From: Streptomyces sp. NBC_01288
GTDB lineage: Bacteria > Actinomycetota > Actinomycetes > Streptomycetales > Streptomycetaceae
NCBI RefSeq assembly: GCF_035982055.1
Contig: NZ_CP108427.1
Coordinates: forward strand, 6,509,001 to 6,573,000
Direction of reading: 5' to 3'
Length of the DNA: 64,000 nt
The first letter of the stretch is position 1, and each line of letters begins with the position of its first letter. The notes beneath the pieces were generated by a model. The model saw only the letters and a program-made list of their open reading frames with translations. It did not search any database and was not told the origin of the DNA. This document shows positions 1-8,693 of this stretch, piece by piece. The position numbers and the translations under genes were made by a program.

Positions 1-766
1 CGGTGGGCAGGTTCGAGAAGTCCTTCGGGCAGACCAGGAGGATGCGGTGCCGGACCCGGGGAGCGGGATCCAGCTTGGCGGCGACCGCTTCCAGGGCCAG
101 CACGTACACCGCCGACTGGCGGGCCGCCGCGCCCACCTTCGCCGGGTCCGCCGAACCGTCCAACATCGGGAAGGACTTGATCTCCACGACCGTCCAACTG
201 CCGTCCGGGTGCACGACGACCGCGTCCGGCTCCAGGAACGCGGGCGAACCCGCCACGTCGAGGGCGAGCATCGGGTGGTCGAGCAGGGTCCAGGCGGCGG
301 CCTCGGTGGCCTCGCGCAGCGCGAGTGCCGTACGGGCCGCGCGCCCTTCGGGGCCGATCGCCTCCAGCTCGGGCACCCGCGCGCGGGTCGGCGGTTCGGC
401 GCCCGGGTCAAGCTTCTCGTGCACCAGCCGCAGCAGCTCCGCGCCGCCGTCCGCCTTGACCCGGGCCTCGAACGCGTTGCCCCGCATGAAGGCGAACTGG
501 GACTGCCCGAAGGACGACGGCGAGCCGAGCGCGTCGGCCAGCACCGCCTTGTTCACCCCCGCGCCGTCCAGGATCGCCCGCCGCTTGCAGCCCGGGTTCG
601 CGGCCAGCGCCGCGAGGGCGCGCGCGTCCAGCGCCTTGGCCGGGACGTCCGGGCCCCGCAGCTCAGCGAGCCGGTGCCGGAGCGCCGTCCCCCGCGTCCG
701 TGGGGGAGGCACCCGGCTCGGCTCCGGTACCGAGCTGTGACTCGCGCTGCCGTGGAATTCGCTCAC
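1..766 (-). CDS. PD-(D/E)XK nuclease-like hypothetical protein (partial, 3' end outside window)
   Basis: The minus strand is open from a GTG at 766 through base 1, so the C-terminus is missing. About two thirds of the way through what is visible the protein reads EPDAVVVHPDGSWTVVEIKS: an acidic residue, a spacer, then E-I-K. This is the layout of the PD-(D/E)XK nuclease superfamily core. The start overlaps the 3' end of the PAP2 gene by about 100 bases in another frame. A second GTG near 712 is possible and neither has a strong ribosome site. Substrate and role are unknown; the nuclease assignment rests on this one motif. Confidence 0.6.
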   Translation of the reverse strand, partial: MSEFHGSASHSSVPEPSRVPPPRTRGTALRHRLAELRGPDVPAKALDARALAALAANPGCKRRAILDGAGVNKAVLADALGSPSSFGQSQFAFMRGNAFEARVKADGGAELLRLVHEKLDPGAEPPTRARVPELEAIGPEGRAARTALALREATEAAAWTLLDHPMLALDVAGSPAFLEPDAVVVHPDGSWTVVEIKSFPMLDGSADPAKVGAAARQSAVYVLALEAVAAKLDPAPRVRHRILLVCPKDFSNLPT

Positions 767-1664
767 CCGGCGAAGTCTGGCATCCGCCACTGACAATTGA
801 GGTTTCTGAGCCACGAGAGGCGTCACGAGAGGCGTCAGGGGAAGCGTCCCGAGCGGTGTCACGCGAGCGGGCCGCGACGAGCGATCCGCGCCCCTCGAAC
901 CGTGCCCTGAGCCGGTCCGCCGCCTTCATCACCTGCGGCGCCAGCACGAACCCGAGCCCCATCACGACCACGCCCGCGACCGCGTCGAGGAGGTAGTGGT
1001 TCGCGGTGCCCATGACCACGATCGCCGTCAGCAGCGGATAGGCGACCCCGATGACCTTGGTCAGCCGGGTCCCGCCGTGGCGCCAGAGCATCACACCGCA
1101 CCACAGCGCCCAGCCGCAGTGCAGGCTCGGCATCGCCGCGTACTGGTTCGTCATGCCGCCCAGGCCGCGCGGCGCGCTCGCGTCGCCGCCCCACCAGCCG
1201 TACGAGCTGTACTTGGCCATCGTGTCGACGAAGCCGTAGTCCGGGGAGAGCAGCCGGGGCGGGCAGGTCGGGAGCAGGGTGAAGCCGATCAGGCCGATGA
1301 ACGTGGACGTCATCAGCCAGGTGCGGGCCGCGCGGTAGACGTGAGAGCGCGACCTGAACAGCCAGATCAGGATCGCGGGCGTGATCAGGTAGTGCAGCGA
1401 CGCGTACCAGAAGTCCGCCGGGATGCCGATCCAGGACTCGCGCGTGAAGAGGCGGTTGAGCGGGTGCTCGGCGTTGATGTGCAGGACCTTCTCGATCCGC
1501 AGGATCGCCAGTCCGTGGTCCACGGCGCTCGCCGTGTCGCCCCGGGCCAGCAGTCGGCCCGCCGAGTACGAGGCGTACACCATGAGGATCAGCGGCAGCT
1601 CGGTCCACCAGCGCAGCCGGCTTCGCCGGTCCGCCTCGATGCCTGGTGTCTCGGTCTGCGGCAT
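663..1664 (-). CDS. PAP2-family integral membrane phosphatase / inositol phosphorylceramide synthase-like protein
   Basis: A 333-residue protein with about six hydrophobic segments. It has two PAP2 signatures: AMPSLHCGW (PSLH at residues 179-182, H182 the expected catalytic base) and ANHYLLD (H223 and D227 completing the active site). The family cleaves phosphate from membrane lipids or exchanges lipid head groups, and the long N-terminal portion resembles the inositol-phosphorylceramide-synthase branch of PAP2. The last 80 residues are a polar, low-complexity tail with a repeated D-A-S pattern that overlaps the next gene. The actual lipid substrate is not evident. Confidence 0.82.
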   Translation of the reverse strand: MPQTETPGIEADRRSRLRWWTELPLILMVYASYSAGRLLARGDTASAVDHGLAILRIEKVLHINAEHPLNRLFTRESWIGIPADFWYASLHYLITPAILIWLFRSRSHVYRAARTWLMTSTFIGLIGFTLLPTCPPRLLSPDYGFVDTMAKYSSYGWWGGDASAPRGLGGMTNQYAAMPSLHCGWALWCGVMLWRHGGTRLTKVIGVAYPLLTAIVVMGTANHYLLDAVAGVVVMGLGFVLAPQVMKAADRLRARFEGRGSLVAARSRDTARDASPDASRDASRGSETSIVSGGCQTSPGERIPRQRESQLGTGAEPGASPTDAGDGAPAPAR

Positions 1665-1872
1665 CCGATCGCCCTCCCCCTTCTGTTCTGTGCGCTGCCC
1701 CGTGGTCCGGCTTCCCGATGGCCCGGTCGGAACACTTTACGGCGTATGTGAGCGCCCTGTTTCGGGAGCCCCCGGACCTCAAAGACGCAGAGATCGCCCC
1801 CCGGGTTGCCCTTCTCAAGGGTGCGCGATGATGGAGTGACCCGCCTCTCGTTTTCTCCCGGAAGGGTCCCTC

Positions 1873-2469
1873 ATGGCACCGCGCATCCTGCTGGCCCGGC
1901 ACGGACAGACCGAATGGTCGCTGTCCGGGAAGCACACCGGCAGGACCGACGTCCCCCTCCTCGAAGAGGGCCGACGCGGCGCCAAGGTGCTCGGCGAACG
2001 ACTGCACCGGCCCCCCTTCGACGGCCTCCCCGGGGTGGAGGTCCGCACCAGCCCGCTGGCACGCGCGCGTGAGACCTGCGAACTCGCCGGCTTCGCCGAC
2101 CGCGCGACCCCCTGGGACACCCTCATGGAGTGGGACTACGGCGCCTACGAGGGCCTGACCCCGGAGGAGATCCGTTCCGCACGCCCCGACTGGCTGATCT
2201 GGCGCGACGGCGTCCCCGAAGGGGAGACCCTCGCCGAGATCACCGCCCGCGCGGACGAGGTCGTCACCTGGGCCCGCTCCGAGGACCGCGACGTCCTGGT
2301 CTTCGCCCACGGCCACATCCTCCGCTCGATCGGCGCCCGCTGGCTGGGCCTGCCGATCGACTTCGCGGCGCGGATACGGCTCAACCCGACCTCTCTGTCG
2401 GTACTTGGGTGGGCCTACGGGGAGCCGGCGATCGAGAGTTGGAACGACCTGGGCCATCTGACGGCCTAG
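1873..2469 (+). CDS. Histidine phosphatase family protein (phosphoglycerate mutase-like)
   Basis: 198 residues, normal length for a single-domain member. The nucleophile motif ARHGQTEWS is at residues 8-16 (H10 forms the phosphohistidine). The second histidine motif FAHGHILRS lies about residue 140, and an acid/base EWDYGAYEG segment is between them. These enzymes hydrolyse phosphate esters; the substrate cannot be told from sequence. The start follows a GGAAGG ribosome site. The gene is divergent from the PAP2 gene with about 200 bases between them. Confidence 0.88.
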   Translation: MAPRILLARHGQTEWSLSGKHTGRTDVPLLEEGRRGAKVLGERLHRPPFDGLPGVEVRTSPLARARETCELAGFADRATPWDTLMEWDYGAYEGLTPEEIRSARPDWLIWRDGVPEGETLAEITARADEVVTWARSEDRDVLVFAHGHILRSIGARWLGLPIDFAARIRLNPTSLSVLGWAYGEPAIESWNDLGHLTA

Positions 2470-2489
2470 GCGTTAAGCGCCCTGTTTTT

Positions 2490-2533
2490 AGGGGCGCGGG
2501 GAACTGCGCGCCCAGCCCCCACCGGCCCGCAGA
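2490..2533 (+). repeat. Streptomyces intergenic repeat, short-loop copy
   Basis: AGGGGCGCGGGG, a nine-base middle, then CAGCCCCCACCGGCCCGCAG. The same two outer blocks occur inverted at 4766-4834 with a much longer middle. Sequences of this form are familiar from the 3' flanks of many Streptomyces genes. This copy directly follows the histidine phosphatase stop and lies between convergent genes. Confidence 0.6.
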
Positions 2534-2560
2534 CGGATGACAACGCATCCTCCGTAGCAA

Positions 2561-4033
2561 CTAGGCCGCAGTACGAGGCAACCCCGAGTGCCTGTCCAGA
2601 AACGCAGACACCCCCGAAGCCCGCCGGTGAGGCAACAGCACCCGCGCAGTCCCCGCCAACATCGTCTGAATCCGCGACGACTGCACCAGGTCCAAAAGAT
2701 CAAGCACCCGCATCCCCGCAGTCGCCGCTTCGTCGGGACGCCCGCCGCGCGCAAGGTCATCCGCCAGCTCAGCCATGTACAGCGCGATGTTCCGAGTGAA
2801 ATGCGGATCCTGAAGATGCGCCGCCCGCCGCGCGTGCCGGGCGGCCCGGGGCCAGTCGCCCAGGGTGGACCAGCACTGCGCCTCAAGCCCTTCCAACTCG
2901 GCCTCTCCGTAGAAGCTCATCCACTCCGGGTCGGCGTCCGAGTGCCCCCGCTCGAAGAGGGCCTGCGCCCGGGCCAGCGCCTGTTCGCAGCCGGTGCGGT
3001 CGGCGAGCCCCGCCCAGCCGCCCGCCTCGCGCAGCGCGAGCAGCGACATCAGGCGGGCGGAACCCAGCGGGCGTCCGACGCGCTGCGCGGCCTGCGCGGC
3101 GCGCACCGCTTCCCGTGGCCGGCCGGCGTCCCGCGCGAGGAACGCCGTATTGCAGAAGGCGTGTGCCTCAAGGCCGGGGTCGTCGGTCATCCGGGCTGTG
3201 GCGAGCGCCTCCGCGTAGTGCGAGCGGGCGTCGTCGAAGCGGCCGGAGTCGTGCGCCAACCAGCCCACCGAGATGGCGAGTTCACCCGCTCCGGAGTGCA
3301 GTCTCTCGGCGACCGACTGCCGGGTGGTGCCCGCGTCGAGCAGGGCGTAGGCGGCGCGCAGCGGGGCCGCCGCGCGCCGGTAGAGGCCGTCGGCGCCGTG
3401 TCGGTCGTCGAGCAGCCGGATTCTGCGGACGGCCTCTTCCAGGGCGCCCGCCTCGCTCGTACCGGGGCGGCGGACGGAACGTTCCGTTGCCCCGGCGTCC
3501 AGGGTGAGCCCCAGGGGGCCCAGCGTGCCGGCGGCCACCGTGACGGTGCCGCCCCTCATGAATGCGCGACGCAGCACGTCGCTCTCCTCGCGGTTCTCGT
3601 GGTTCTCGTGCGTGTCGTACGGGTCCTGCGTGTCATACGGCTCGTACACGTCCCGCGTCTCACCCGTCCTCGCCGCCTCATCCGTGGTGAGGGCCGGGCT
3701 CGTGAGGTGTGCGGGGGGCGTGTCCTCGGCGGTTCGCGCCCCGCGTCCGCGTACGGACGAGCGGGGCGCGAAGCCGAGGTCGGCGAGCGCGCGGCCGGGG
3801 AACATGTGCAGGAACACCCGTTCGTACGCGTAGTTGGGGCAACGGATCTCACCGGCCTCGACGCGGCCTACGTAGCGCGCGTCGCAGCTGACCCGCTCGC
3901 CGATCTCCCGCGCGGACCGGCGTACGGCCGCGGCGAACTCCGCCGGTGAGCGCTGTCCGCGCAGCCGCCGGAAGGCGAGATTGGGTCTCGGGGGTTGGGG
4001 GAACGGGGACGGGGTCACCATTGACGACGCCAT
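2561..4033 (-). CDS. Transcriptional regulator with N-terminal helix-turn-helix-like region and TPR-like C-terminal half
   Basis: 490 residues from the ATG at 4033, which has a GAGAGG ribosome site; upstream in-frame starts lack one. Residues about 20-90 resemble an XRE-like DNA-binding region followed by a conserved segment with CDARYVGRVEAGEIRCPN. The central 60 residues are low complexity with D/E/T repeats. The remainder is alpha-helical with Ala-rich helix pairs typical of TPR repeats (for example ARSHYAEALATARM). The layout fits Streptomyces regulators that affect development or antibiotic production, such as the NsdA type, but I cannot assign an ortholog. It is divergent from the conserved protein at 4305. 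Confidence 0.7.
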   Translation of the reverse strand: MASSMVTPSPFPQPPRPNLAFRRLRGQRSPAEFAAAVRRSAREIGERVSCDARYVGRVEAGEIRCPNYAYERVFLHMFPGRALADLGFAPRSSVRGRGARTAEDTPPAHLTSPALTTDEAARTGETRDVYEPYDTQDPYDTHENHENREESDVLRRAFMRGGTVTVAAGTLGPLGLTLDAGATERSVRRPGTSEAGALEEAVRRIRLLDDRHGADGLYRRAAAPLRAAYALLDAGTTRQSVAERLHSGAGELAISVGWLAHDSGRFDDARSHYAEALATARMTDDPGLEAHAFCNTAFLARDAGRPREAVRAAQAAQRVGRPLGSARLMSLLALREAGGWAGLADRTGCEQALARAQALFERGHSDADPEWMSFYGEAELEGLEAQCWSTLGDWPRAARHARRAAHLQDPHFTRNIALYMAELADDLARGGRPDEAATAGMRVLDLLDLVQSSRIQTMLAGTARVLLPHRRASGVSAFLDRHSGLPRTAA

Positions 4034-4304
4034 GGCCGGGTCCTCTCGTGCGAACCGTCGAACCATGCCGGATTCAGGGTGACTTGTTGAGTGACGCCCT
4101 GTTTCCAGCGGGCAAGAACGTACCTGCTGTGCATGACCCGCCACGCAGGGTTTGGCTACAAACCGGATATCTCATCCGGGATCTGCCATGAACTGCCATC
4201 CTTTGCGGCTGACTTGTGCCGTAGCCGTTGACGCTTCAACGCGTTGAACTCGATGGACCCGGGAGCCACCCGACTCCCGACCCGCTCGTCCAAGGAGGGG
4301 TTCC

Positions 4305-4739
4305 GTGGTGGAGACCGGGATGGAGACCAGGCAGAGCGTCGATCCTCGAATGCCGAGCGCGGAGTGCAGTGCGCCACCGTTCGTGGACTCGGCCTGTGAC
4401 CTGGTGACGGTGCCGACGCGGCAGGGTCTTGAGGCGGTCGACATCCTGCGGCGCGGCGCGTGCGACGGGGTCGGCCCCGTTCTGCACGACGACGGCGACG
4501 ACACGCTCGGCTTCCTGGTACCGCCGGGCACGGCGGCGGCGTGGGACCTGCCGGGCAGCACGTGTACGGAGACCAATGGCAGGGGGCTGCGGCTCGCCCC
4601 TGACCCCGAGCCGCCCGTCGAGGGCTCGGACTGGCTGCTGCCCCCCGGTGACGCCGACCTCGCGACCGACCCGGAGGTTCTGCGGGCCGCGCTGGGTGAG
4701 GCGGCGAGGCTGATCGAGGCGGCGGACGGCTGTCGGTGA
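4305..4739 (+). CDS. Conserved actinomycete hypothetical protein (primase/polymerase N-domain-like annotation family)
   Basis: 144 residues starting at GTG 4305, seven bases after AAGGAGGGG. The recognisable pattern is PPGTAAAW, C-T-E-T-N-G-R-G-L, SDWLLPPGDADLATD and VLRAALGEAARLIEAA. Proteins of this pattern are common in Streptomyces, often labelled hypothetical or as part of a bifunctional DNA primase/polymerase N-domain. No catalytic residues can be named. A diverged relative is encoded in the prophage at 28828-29217, also divergent from a TPR regulator. Confidence 0.65.
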   Translation: MVETGMETRQSVDPRMPSAECSAPPFVDSACDLVTVPTRQGLEAVDILRRGACDGVGPVLHDDGDDTLGFLVPPGTAAAWDLPGSTCTETNGRGLRLAPDPEPPVEGSDWLLPPGDADLATDPEVLRAALGEAARLIEAADGCR

Positions 4740-4765
4740 GCTTCGCGGGGAGGGCCGTGATGAAA

Positions 4766-4845
4766 CCTGCGGGCCGGTGGGGGCTGGTCGCGCCCACGCG
4801 GCGGAGCCGCATATCGACACAGCCCCGCGCCCCTTTGGGGCGCGG
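4766..4845 (-). repeat. Streptomyces intergenic repeat, long-loop copy
   Basis: Inverted relative to the copy at 2490. The outer blocks CTGCGGGCCGGTGGGGGCTG and AGCCCCGCGCCCCT are kept. The middle contains a further small hairpin around GCGGCGGAGCCGC. It ends in CCCCTTTGGGG, which could fold as a hairpin. It follows the gene at 4305-4739 and may act as its 3' end structure. Confidence 0.6.
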
Positions 4846-4907
4846 ATGCCACCCGGGACTCATAGGCCGGACGCGCCGGACTCACCCCGCCCGTCGATAA
4901 TGGGCCC

Positions 4908-5780
4908 ATGGGAAAGTCCAGGAGCACCCGGCGAGGTGGTGCCGGCACCGCCGAAGCCGTCGTCGAGGCCGTCGACGGTGGGCTTGCCGAGCTCATACCC
5001 GACCGGGAACGCGCGCGTGCCTGGACGTTGCTGATCGACGGGGCGCCGCAGTCGTACGTCGCTCTCGACGACCCGGCGTATCTGTCCTTCGAGTACCAGC
5101 GGCGGCTCGGACACGTCATCGACCTCGTCGCGCCGGCCGGGAAGCCCGTCCAGGTCGTGCACCTCGGCGGGGGTGCCCTCACGCTCGCCCGGTATGTCGC
5201 CGCGACCCGGCCCCGATCCACCCAGCAGGTCGTCGAGTTCGACGCGGCGCTCGTCCAACTGGTCCGGCGGGAGCTGCCGTTGGACCCGAACGCGCGGATC
5301 CGGGTGCGGTCGGCCGACGCGCGCGCGGGACTCGCGAAGGTGCCCGAGGGGTGGGCCGATCTCGTCGTGGCGGATGTGTTCAGCGGGGCTCGCACCCCCG
5401 CCCACCTCACCTCCACCGAATTTCTCGACGAGGTGCGCCGGGTGCTCAAGCCCGGTGGGTTCTACGCCGCCAACCTCGCCGACGGGCCCCCGCTCGCGCA
5501 TCTCCGGGGCCAGATCGCCACCGTGGCCGCCCGGTTCGCGGAACGCGCGCTGATCGCCGACCCGACCGTGCTGCGCGGCAAGCGGTTCGGCAACGCGGTG
5601 CTCGTCGCCTCCGACCACCCGCTGCCGCTCGCCGAGTTGACCCGGCGGGCCGCCTCCGACCCGCACCCGGGCCGACTCCAACACGGCCGCGAACTCACCG
5701 ACTTCACCGGCGGAGCCGTACCCGTGACGGACGCGTCGGCGGTCGCCTCACCGGCACCGCCCCCGTCCGTGTTCCGCTAG
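4908..5780 (+). CDS. Spermidine synthase-like methyltransferase-fold protein
   Basis: 290 residues with the spermidine-synthase arrangement: a short N-terminal beta region, then VVHLGGGALTLARYV (the glycine-rich nucleotide loop, about residues 84-98), VVEFDAALVQLVR (acidic residue binding the cofactor ribose) and DLVVADVFSGARTPAHLTS in place of the D-x-x-D catalytic loop. Streptomyces carry several such proteins with unproven amine substrates. The start ATG is chosen because it is the first codon of the conserved frame. True polyamine synthesis is not established. Confidence 0.75.
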   Translation: MGKSRSTRRGGAGTAEAVVEAVDGGLAELIPDRERARAWTLLIDGAPQSYVALDDPAYLSFEYQRRLGHVIDLVAPAGKPVQVVHLGGGALTLARYVAATRPRSTQQVVEFDAALVQLVRRELPLDPNARIRVRSADARAGLAKVPEGWADLVVADVFSGARTPAHLTSTEFLDEVRRVLKPGGFYAANLADGPPLAHLRGQIATVAARFAERALIADPTVLRGKRFGNAVLVASDHPLPLAELTRRAASDPHPGRLQHGRELTDFTGGAVPVTDASAVASPAPPPSVFR

Positions 5781-5817
5781 CCGGAACAGTTCAGCCGGAG
5801 CAACGCACCCGGAAAAC

Positions 5818-6369
5818 TCAGTAGTTGCCCACGTCCACCCGCGGCGCCCCGTCGTGCCACGTGCAGATCACCGACACCTTGTCCGTGCCTTTGGTGAACT
5901 CCACCCGGAGCCACGAGTCCGTCTTCCACACCTGCATCGACCAGCCCGTACCCGGTGTCGCCGACACGAGCGCCACATAGGCCGGTGAGGTGTCGAGTTC
6001 GAGCACCACCCGCCCGCCGTCCGTGGCGTAGCTCTTCACCTGGCCGGTGGTGGAGGGAGAGGGGGACGGGCTCGCCGTCGTCGTCTTCGTGGGGGTCGGG
6101 ACGGGGGTGCGGGTCGGCGTCGGGCTGTTCGTCGGGCTCGGCGAGGACTCGGCCCGAACCGGTGCCGAGGACGGTGGCTGAGCCGCCTGCGCGCTCGCGC
6201 CGGCCGCAGTGATGGGCAGGGCGCGCGGCGGGTCGTAGGCCGTGCCCGTCATGACCGTGTGGACGCCCCACCAGGACAGCGTGACGGCCGCGCCGGTGGC
6301 GAGCGACCAGGCCAGCACGTGTACGAATCCGTTGACGAGTCCTCTGGGCGACGTGGGCATCGCCGCCAT
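5818..6369 (-). CDS. Membrane-anchored protein with Ser/Thr/Pro-rich spacer
   Basis: 183 residues. One transmembrane segment (about 12-42, LAWSLATGAAVTLSWWGVH) is followed by a spacer of P, S and T repeats (about 65-110). A small extracellular domain ends in VSVICTWHDGAPRVDVGNY with a single Cys. The architecture suggests a cell-surface protein spanning the peptidoglycan; no family is recognised. It is divergent from the response regulator gene, and two DnaA boxes lie between them. Confidence 0.65.
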   Translation of the reverse strand: MAAMPTSPRGLVNGFVHVLAWSLATGAAVTLSWWGVHTVMTGTAYDPPRALPITAAGASAQAAQPPSSAPVRAESSPSPTNSPTPTRTPVPTPTKTTTASPSPSPSTTGQVKSYATDGGRVVLELDTSPAYVALVSATPGTGWSMQVWKTDSWLRVEFTKGTDKVSVICTWHDGAPRVDVGNY

Positions 6370-6413
6370 ACTGCCTCACGCGCCCCACAGGTGTCCCGTC
6401 GATGTCCCACCGG

Positions 6414-6440
6414 TTGTCCACAGGTGGGGAGTTGTCCACA
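6414..6440 (+). promoter_or_regulatory. Two perfect DnaA boxes in direct repeat
   Basis: TTGTCCACA occurs at 6414-6422 and again at 6432-6440, 18 bases apart on the same strand. This is the preferred DnaA box of Streptomyces. The pair lies in the short divergent promoter region between the membrane protein (start 6369) and the response regulator (start 6482). DnaA could therefore repress or activate either gene. Confidence 0.6.
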
Positions 6441-6481
6441 GGCCCGGATGCGGGTCGCCCGCATGGGCTACGGTGCGGCGC

Positions 6482-7186
6482 ATGGCAAGTGTGCTCGTGG
6501 TCGAGGACGACCAGTTCGTGCGCTCGGCCCTCATCCGGCATCTGACCGATGCCGCGCACACGGTGCGCAGTGTCGGTACGGCACTTGAGGCGCTGCGCGA
6601 GGTCGCCCATTTCCGTTTCGACGTGGTCATCCTGGACCTCGGACTGCCCGACCTGGACGGGTCCGAGGCGCTGAAGATGCTGCGCGGGATCACTGACGTA
6701 CCCGTGATCATCGCCACCGCCCGGGACGACGAGAGCGAGATCGTCCGGCTGCTCAACGCGGGCGCGGACGACTACCTCACCAAGCCCTTCTCGGTCGACC
6801 ATCTCTCCGCCCGCATGTCCGCCGTTCTACGGCGTTCCCGTGCCACCACCGGTGAGGCACCCCCGTCGACCGTCATCCGCGTGGGCGGCCTCACCGTCGA
6901 CCCGTTGCGCCGCCAGGCCGAGCTGGACGGCGTCCGACTCGACCTCACCCGGCGCGAGTTCGACCTCCTCGCCTTCCTCGCGGGACGCCCCGGTGTCGTC
7001 GTACCGCGCAAAGAGCTCCTCGCCGAGGTGTGGCAGCAGTCGTACGGCGACGACCAGACCATCGACGTCCATCTGTCCTGGCTGCGAAGGAAGTTGGGGG
7101 AGACGGCGGCTCAGCCGCGCTATCTGCACACCCTGCGGGGCGTCGGCGTGAAGCTGGAGCCACCGGGAGCGGAGCCGCCGCGATGA
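6482..7186 (+). CDS. OmpR/PhoB-family response regulator
   Basis: 234 residues from ATG 6482. The receiver domain has the acidic pair D9-D10, phospho-acceptor D52 (VILDLGLPD) and K101 (LTKPF). The C-terminal winged-helix domain contains LTRREFDLLAFLA and a recognition region ending SWLRRKLGE. The stop overlaps the kinase start by ATGA, so the two genes are co-transcribed. The partner kinase phosphorylates it. The chitinase gene immediately downstream is a plausible target, from position only. A longer in-frame ORF reaching back to 6242 has no support. Confidence 0.92.
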   Translation: MASVLVVEDDQFVRSALIRHLTDAAHTVRSVGTALEALREVAHFRFDVVILDLGLPDLDGSEALKMLRGITDVPVIIATARDDESEIVRLLNAGADDYLTKPFSVDHLSARMSAVLRRSRATTGEAPPSTVIRVGGLTVDPLRRQAELDGVRLDLTRREFDLLAFLAGRPGVVVPRKELLAEVWQQSYGDDQTIDVHLSWLRRKLGETAAQPRYLHTLRGVGVKLEPPGAEPPR

Positions 7187-8586
7187 GGTGGGCGCTGGTC
7201 AGGGTCTGTCTGGCGATCGCGGCGATGGTCGTCGTGGCCTTCGCGGTGCCGCTCGGCCTGGTCATCAAGGAGATGGCCCGCGACCGCGCCTTCTCGAACG
7301 CCGAGCGGGAGGCCGCCGCCGTCGCCCCCGCGCTGTCCATCACCACCGACCGGGACCAGCTGGAGAAGGTCGTCGCCTCCGCGGGCGCGGACTCCGGGAT
7401 GGCCGTCCACATACCGGCGGGGGAGGGGAAGGCCGCCCTCGACATCGGGCTGCGGCGCGCCGCCGGCAAGGACATCGCGACCGTACGGAAGCTGGGCCGC
7501 GCCTCCACCACCGAGGTGCCCGGCGGTTCCGTCCTGCTCCAGCCGGTGGCGCTCAGCTCCGGTGAGATATCCGTCGTCGAGGTGTACGTCCCGGAGTCCG
7601 AGGTCAGCAACGGTGTCGGTACGGCCTGGGCGGTGCTCGCCGGGGTCGGCCTCGCGCTGATCGTCGGTTCCGTCGCGGTCGCCGACCGGCTGGGCGTACG
7701 GATGGTGCAGCCCGCGCAGCGCCTCGTCGAGGGCGCGCACGAACTGGGGGAGGGGAAGCTGGGGGCACGGGTGCCCGAGGAGGGGCCGACCGAACTGCGG
7801 CTCGCGGCGGTCGCGTTCAACTCCATGGCCGACCAGGTCGTACAACTGCTGGCGAACGAGCGGGAGTTGGCGGCCGATCTGTCGCACCGGCTGCGCACAC
7901 CCCTCACCGTGCTGCGGCTGAACGCGGCCTCGCTCGGGGACGGGCCCGCCGCCGAGCAGACGCGGACCGCCGTCGCGCAGTTGGAGCGGGAGGTCGACAC
8001 GATCATCCGGACCGCGCGCGAGGCCAAGCCGCAGACCGTGGCGGCCGGGCCCGGTGCCGGGTGCGACGCGGCCGAGGTGGTGCGCGAGCGGATGCGGTTC
8101 TGGTCCGCGCTCGCCGAGGACGAGGGCCGCAAGGTACGGGTCGCCGGGGTGGAGCGGCCGGTGCGGATACCCGTGGCCCGGGCCGACCTGGTCGCCGCCC
8201 TCGACGCGCTGCTCGGCAATGTGTTCCGGCACACGGCCGAGGGCACGGCCTTCGCGGTCGACGTGCACAACAGCGAGGACGCGGTGATCGTGCTCGTCTC
8301 CGACGCGGGCTCCGGCATCCGCGACCCAGAGGCGGCGATGGCCCGCGGGCGCGGCTCCGGCAGCGCCGGGTCGACCGGGCTCGGCCTGGACATCGTGCGC
8401 AGGCTCGCCGAGTCGACCGGCGGGGACGTCCGCATCGGCTCCTCGATGCTCGGCGGCACCGAGGTGCGGATCTGGATCCAGCTGGACGGGCGGGAGCCGG
8501 AGCGCAACGGGCATCGAGGAGCCGTACGACGGCGTCGGCGCGGGAAATTGGTCTCTACCTTTAACCGTTCCCGATCCCTCCCTTAA
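7183..8586 (+). CDS. Sensor histidine kinase
   Basis: 467 residues. It has transmembrane helices at about 5-28 and 147-167 flanking an extracytoplasmic sensor of about 110 residues. A HAMP region follows, then the phospho-acceptor H235 in ADLSHRLRTPL, an N box near NVFRHTAEGT and G boxes VSDAGSGIRD and GLGLDIV. It partners the response regulator it overlaps. The last dozen codons contain a DasR-type half-conserved operator that probably belongs to the chitinase promoter, and the tail VSTFNRSRSLP has no family equivalent. Confidence 0.9.
   Translation: MRWALVRVCLAIAAMVVVAFAVPLGLVIKEMARDRAFSNAEREAAAVAPALSITTDRDQLEKVVASAGADSGMAVHIPAGEGKAALDIGLRRAAGKDIATVRKLGRASTTEVPGGSVLLQPVALSSGEISVVEVYVPESEVSNGVGTAWAVLAGVGLALIVGSVAVADRLGVRMVQPAQRLVEGAHELGEGKLGARVPEEGPTELRLAAVAFNSMADQVVQLLANERELAADLSHRLRTPLTVLRLNAASLGDGPAAEQTRTAVAQLEREVDTIIRTAREAKPQTVAAGPGAGCDAAEVVRERMRFWSALAEDEGRKVRVAGVERPVRIPVARADLVAALDALLGNVFRHTAEGTAFAVDVHNSEDAVIVLVSDAGSGIRDPEAAMARGRGSGSAGSTGLGLDIVRRLAESTGGDVRIGSSMLGGTEVRIWIQLDGREPERNGHRGAVRRRRRGKLVSTFNRSRSLP
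8549..8560 (+). promoter_or_regulatory. dre-like site (candidate DasR operator) upstream of the chitinase gene
   Basis: TGGTCTCTACCT matches 9 of 12 positions of the DasR-responsive element core TGGTCTAGACCA. DasR is the GntR regulator of chitin and N-acetylglucosamine genes in Streptomyces, and chitinase promoters carry such elements. The site is inside the last codons of the kinase gene, about 135 bases before the chitinase start. The central mismatch makes this a weak candidate. Confidence 0.4.
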
Positions 8587-8693
8587 GCGCACCCTAAGAT
8601 CGCCAACCCCCGCCCGGATCAGGAGCTTTGCCCGGTTCCGGATCGCTAGCGTGCTGCCGCACCCCACCCCCGTACGGCGAAAGCAGGCACGCG

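Noticed and set aside
859..2457. 532-codon minus-strand frame across the PAP2 and phosphatase genes
   Set aside because: It is antisense to two clear genes and is R/G/A/P-rich with no domain; a high-GC shadow.
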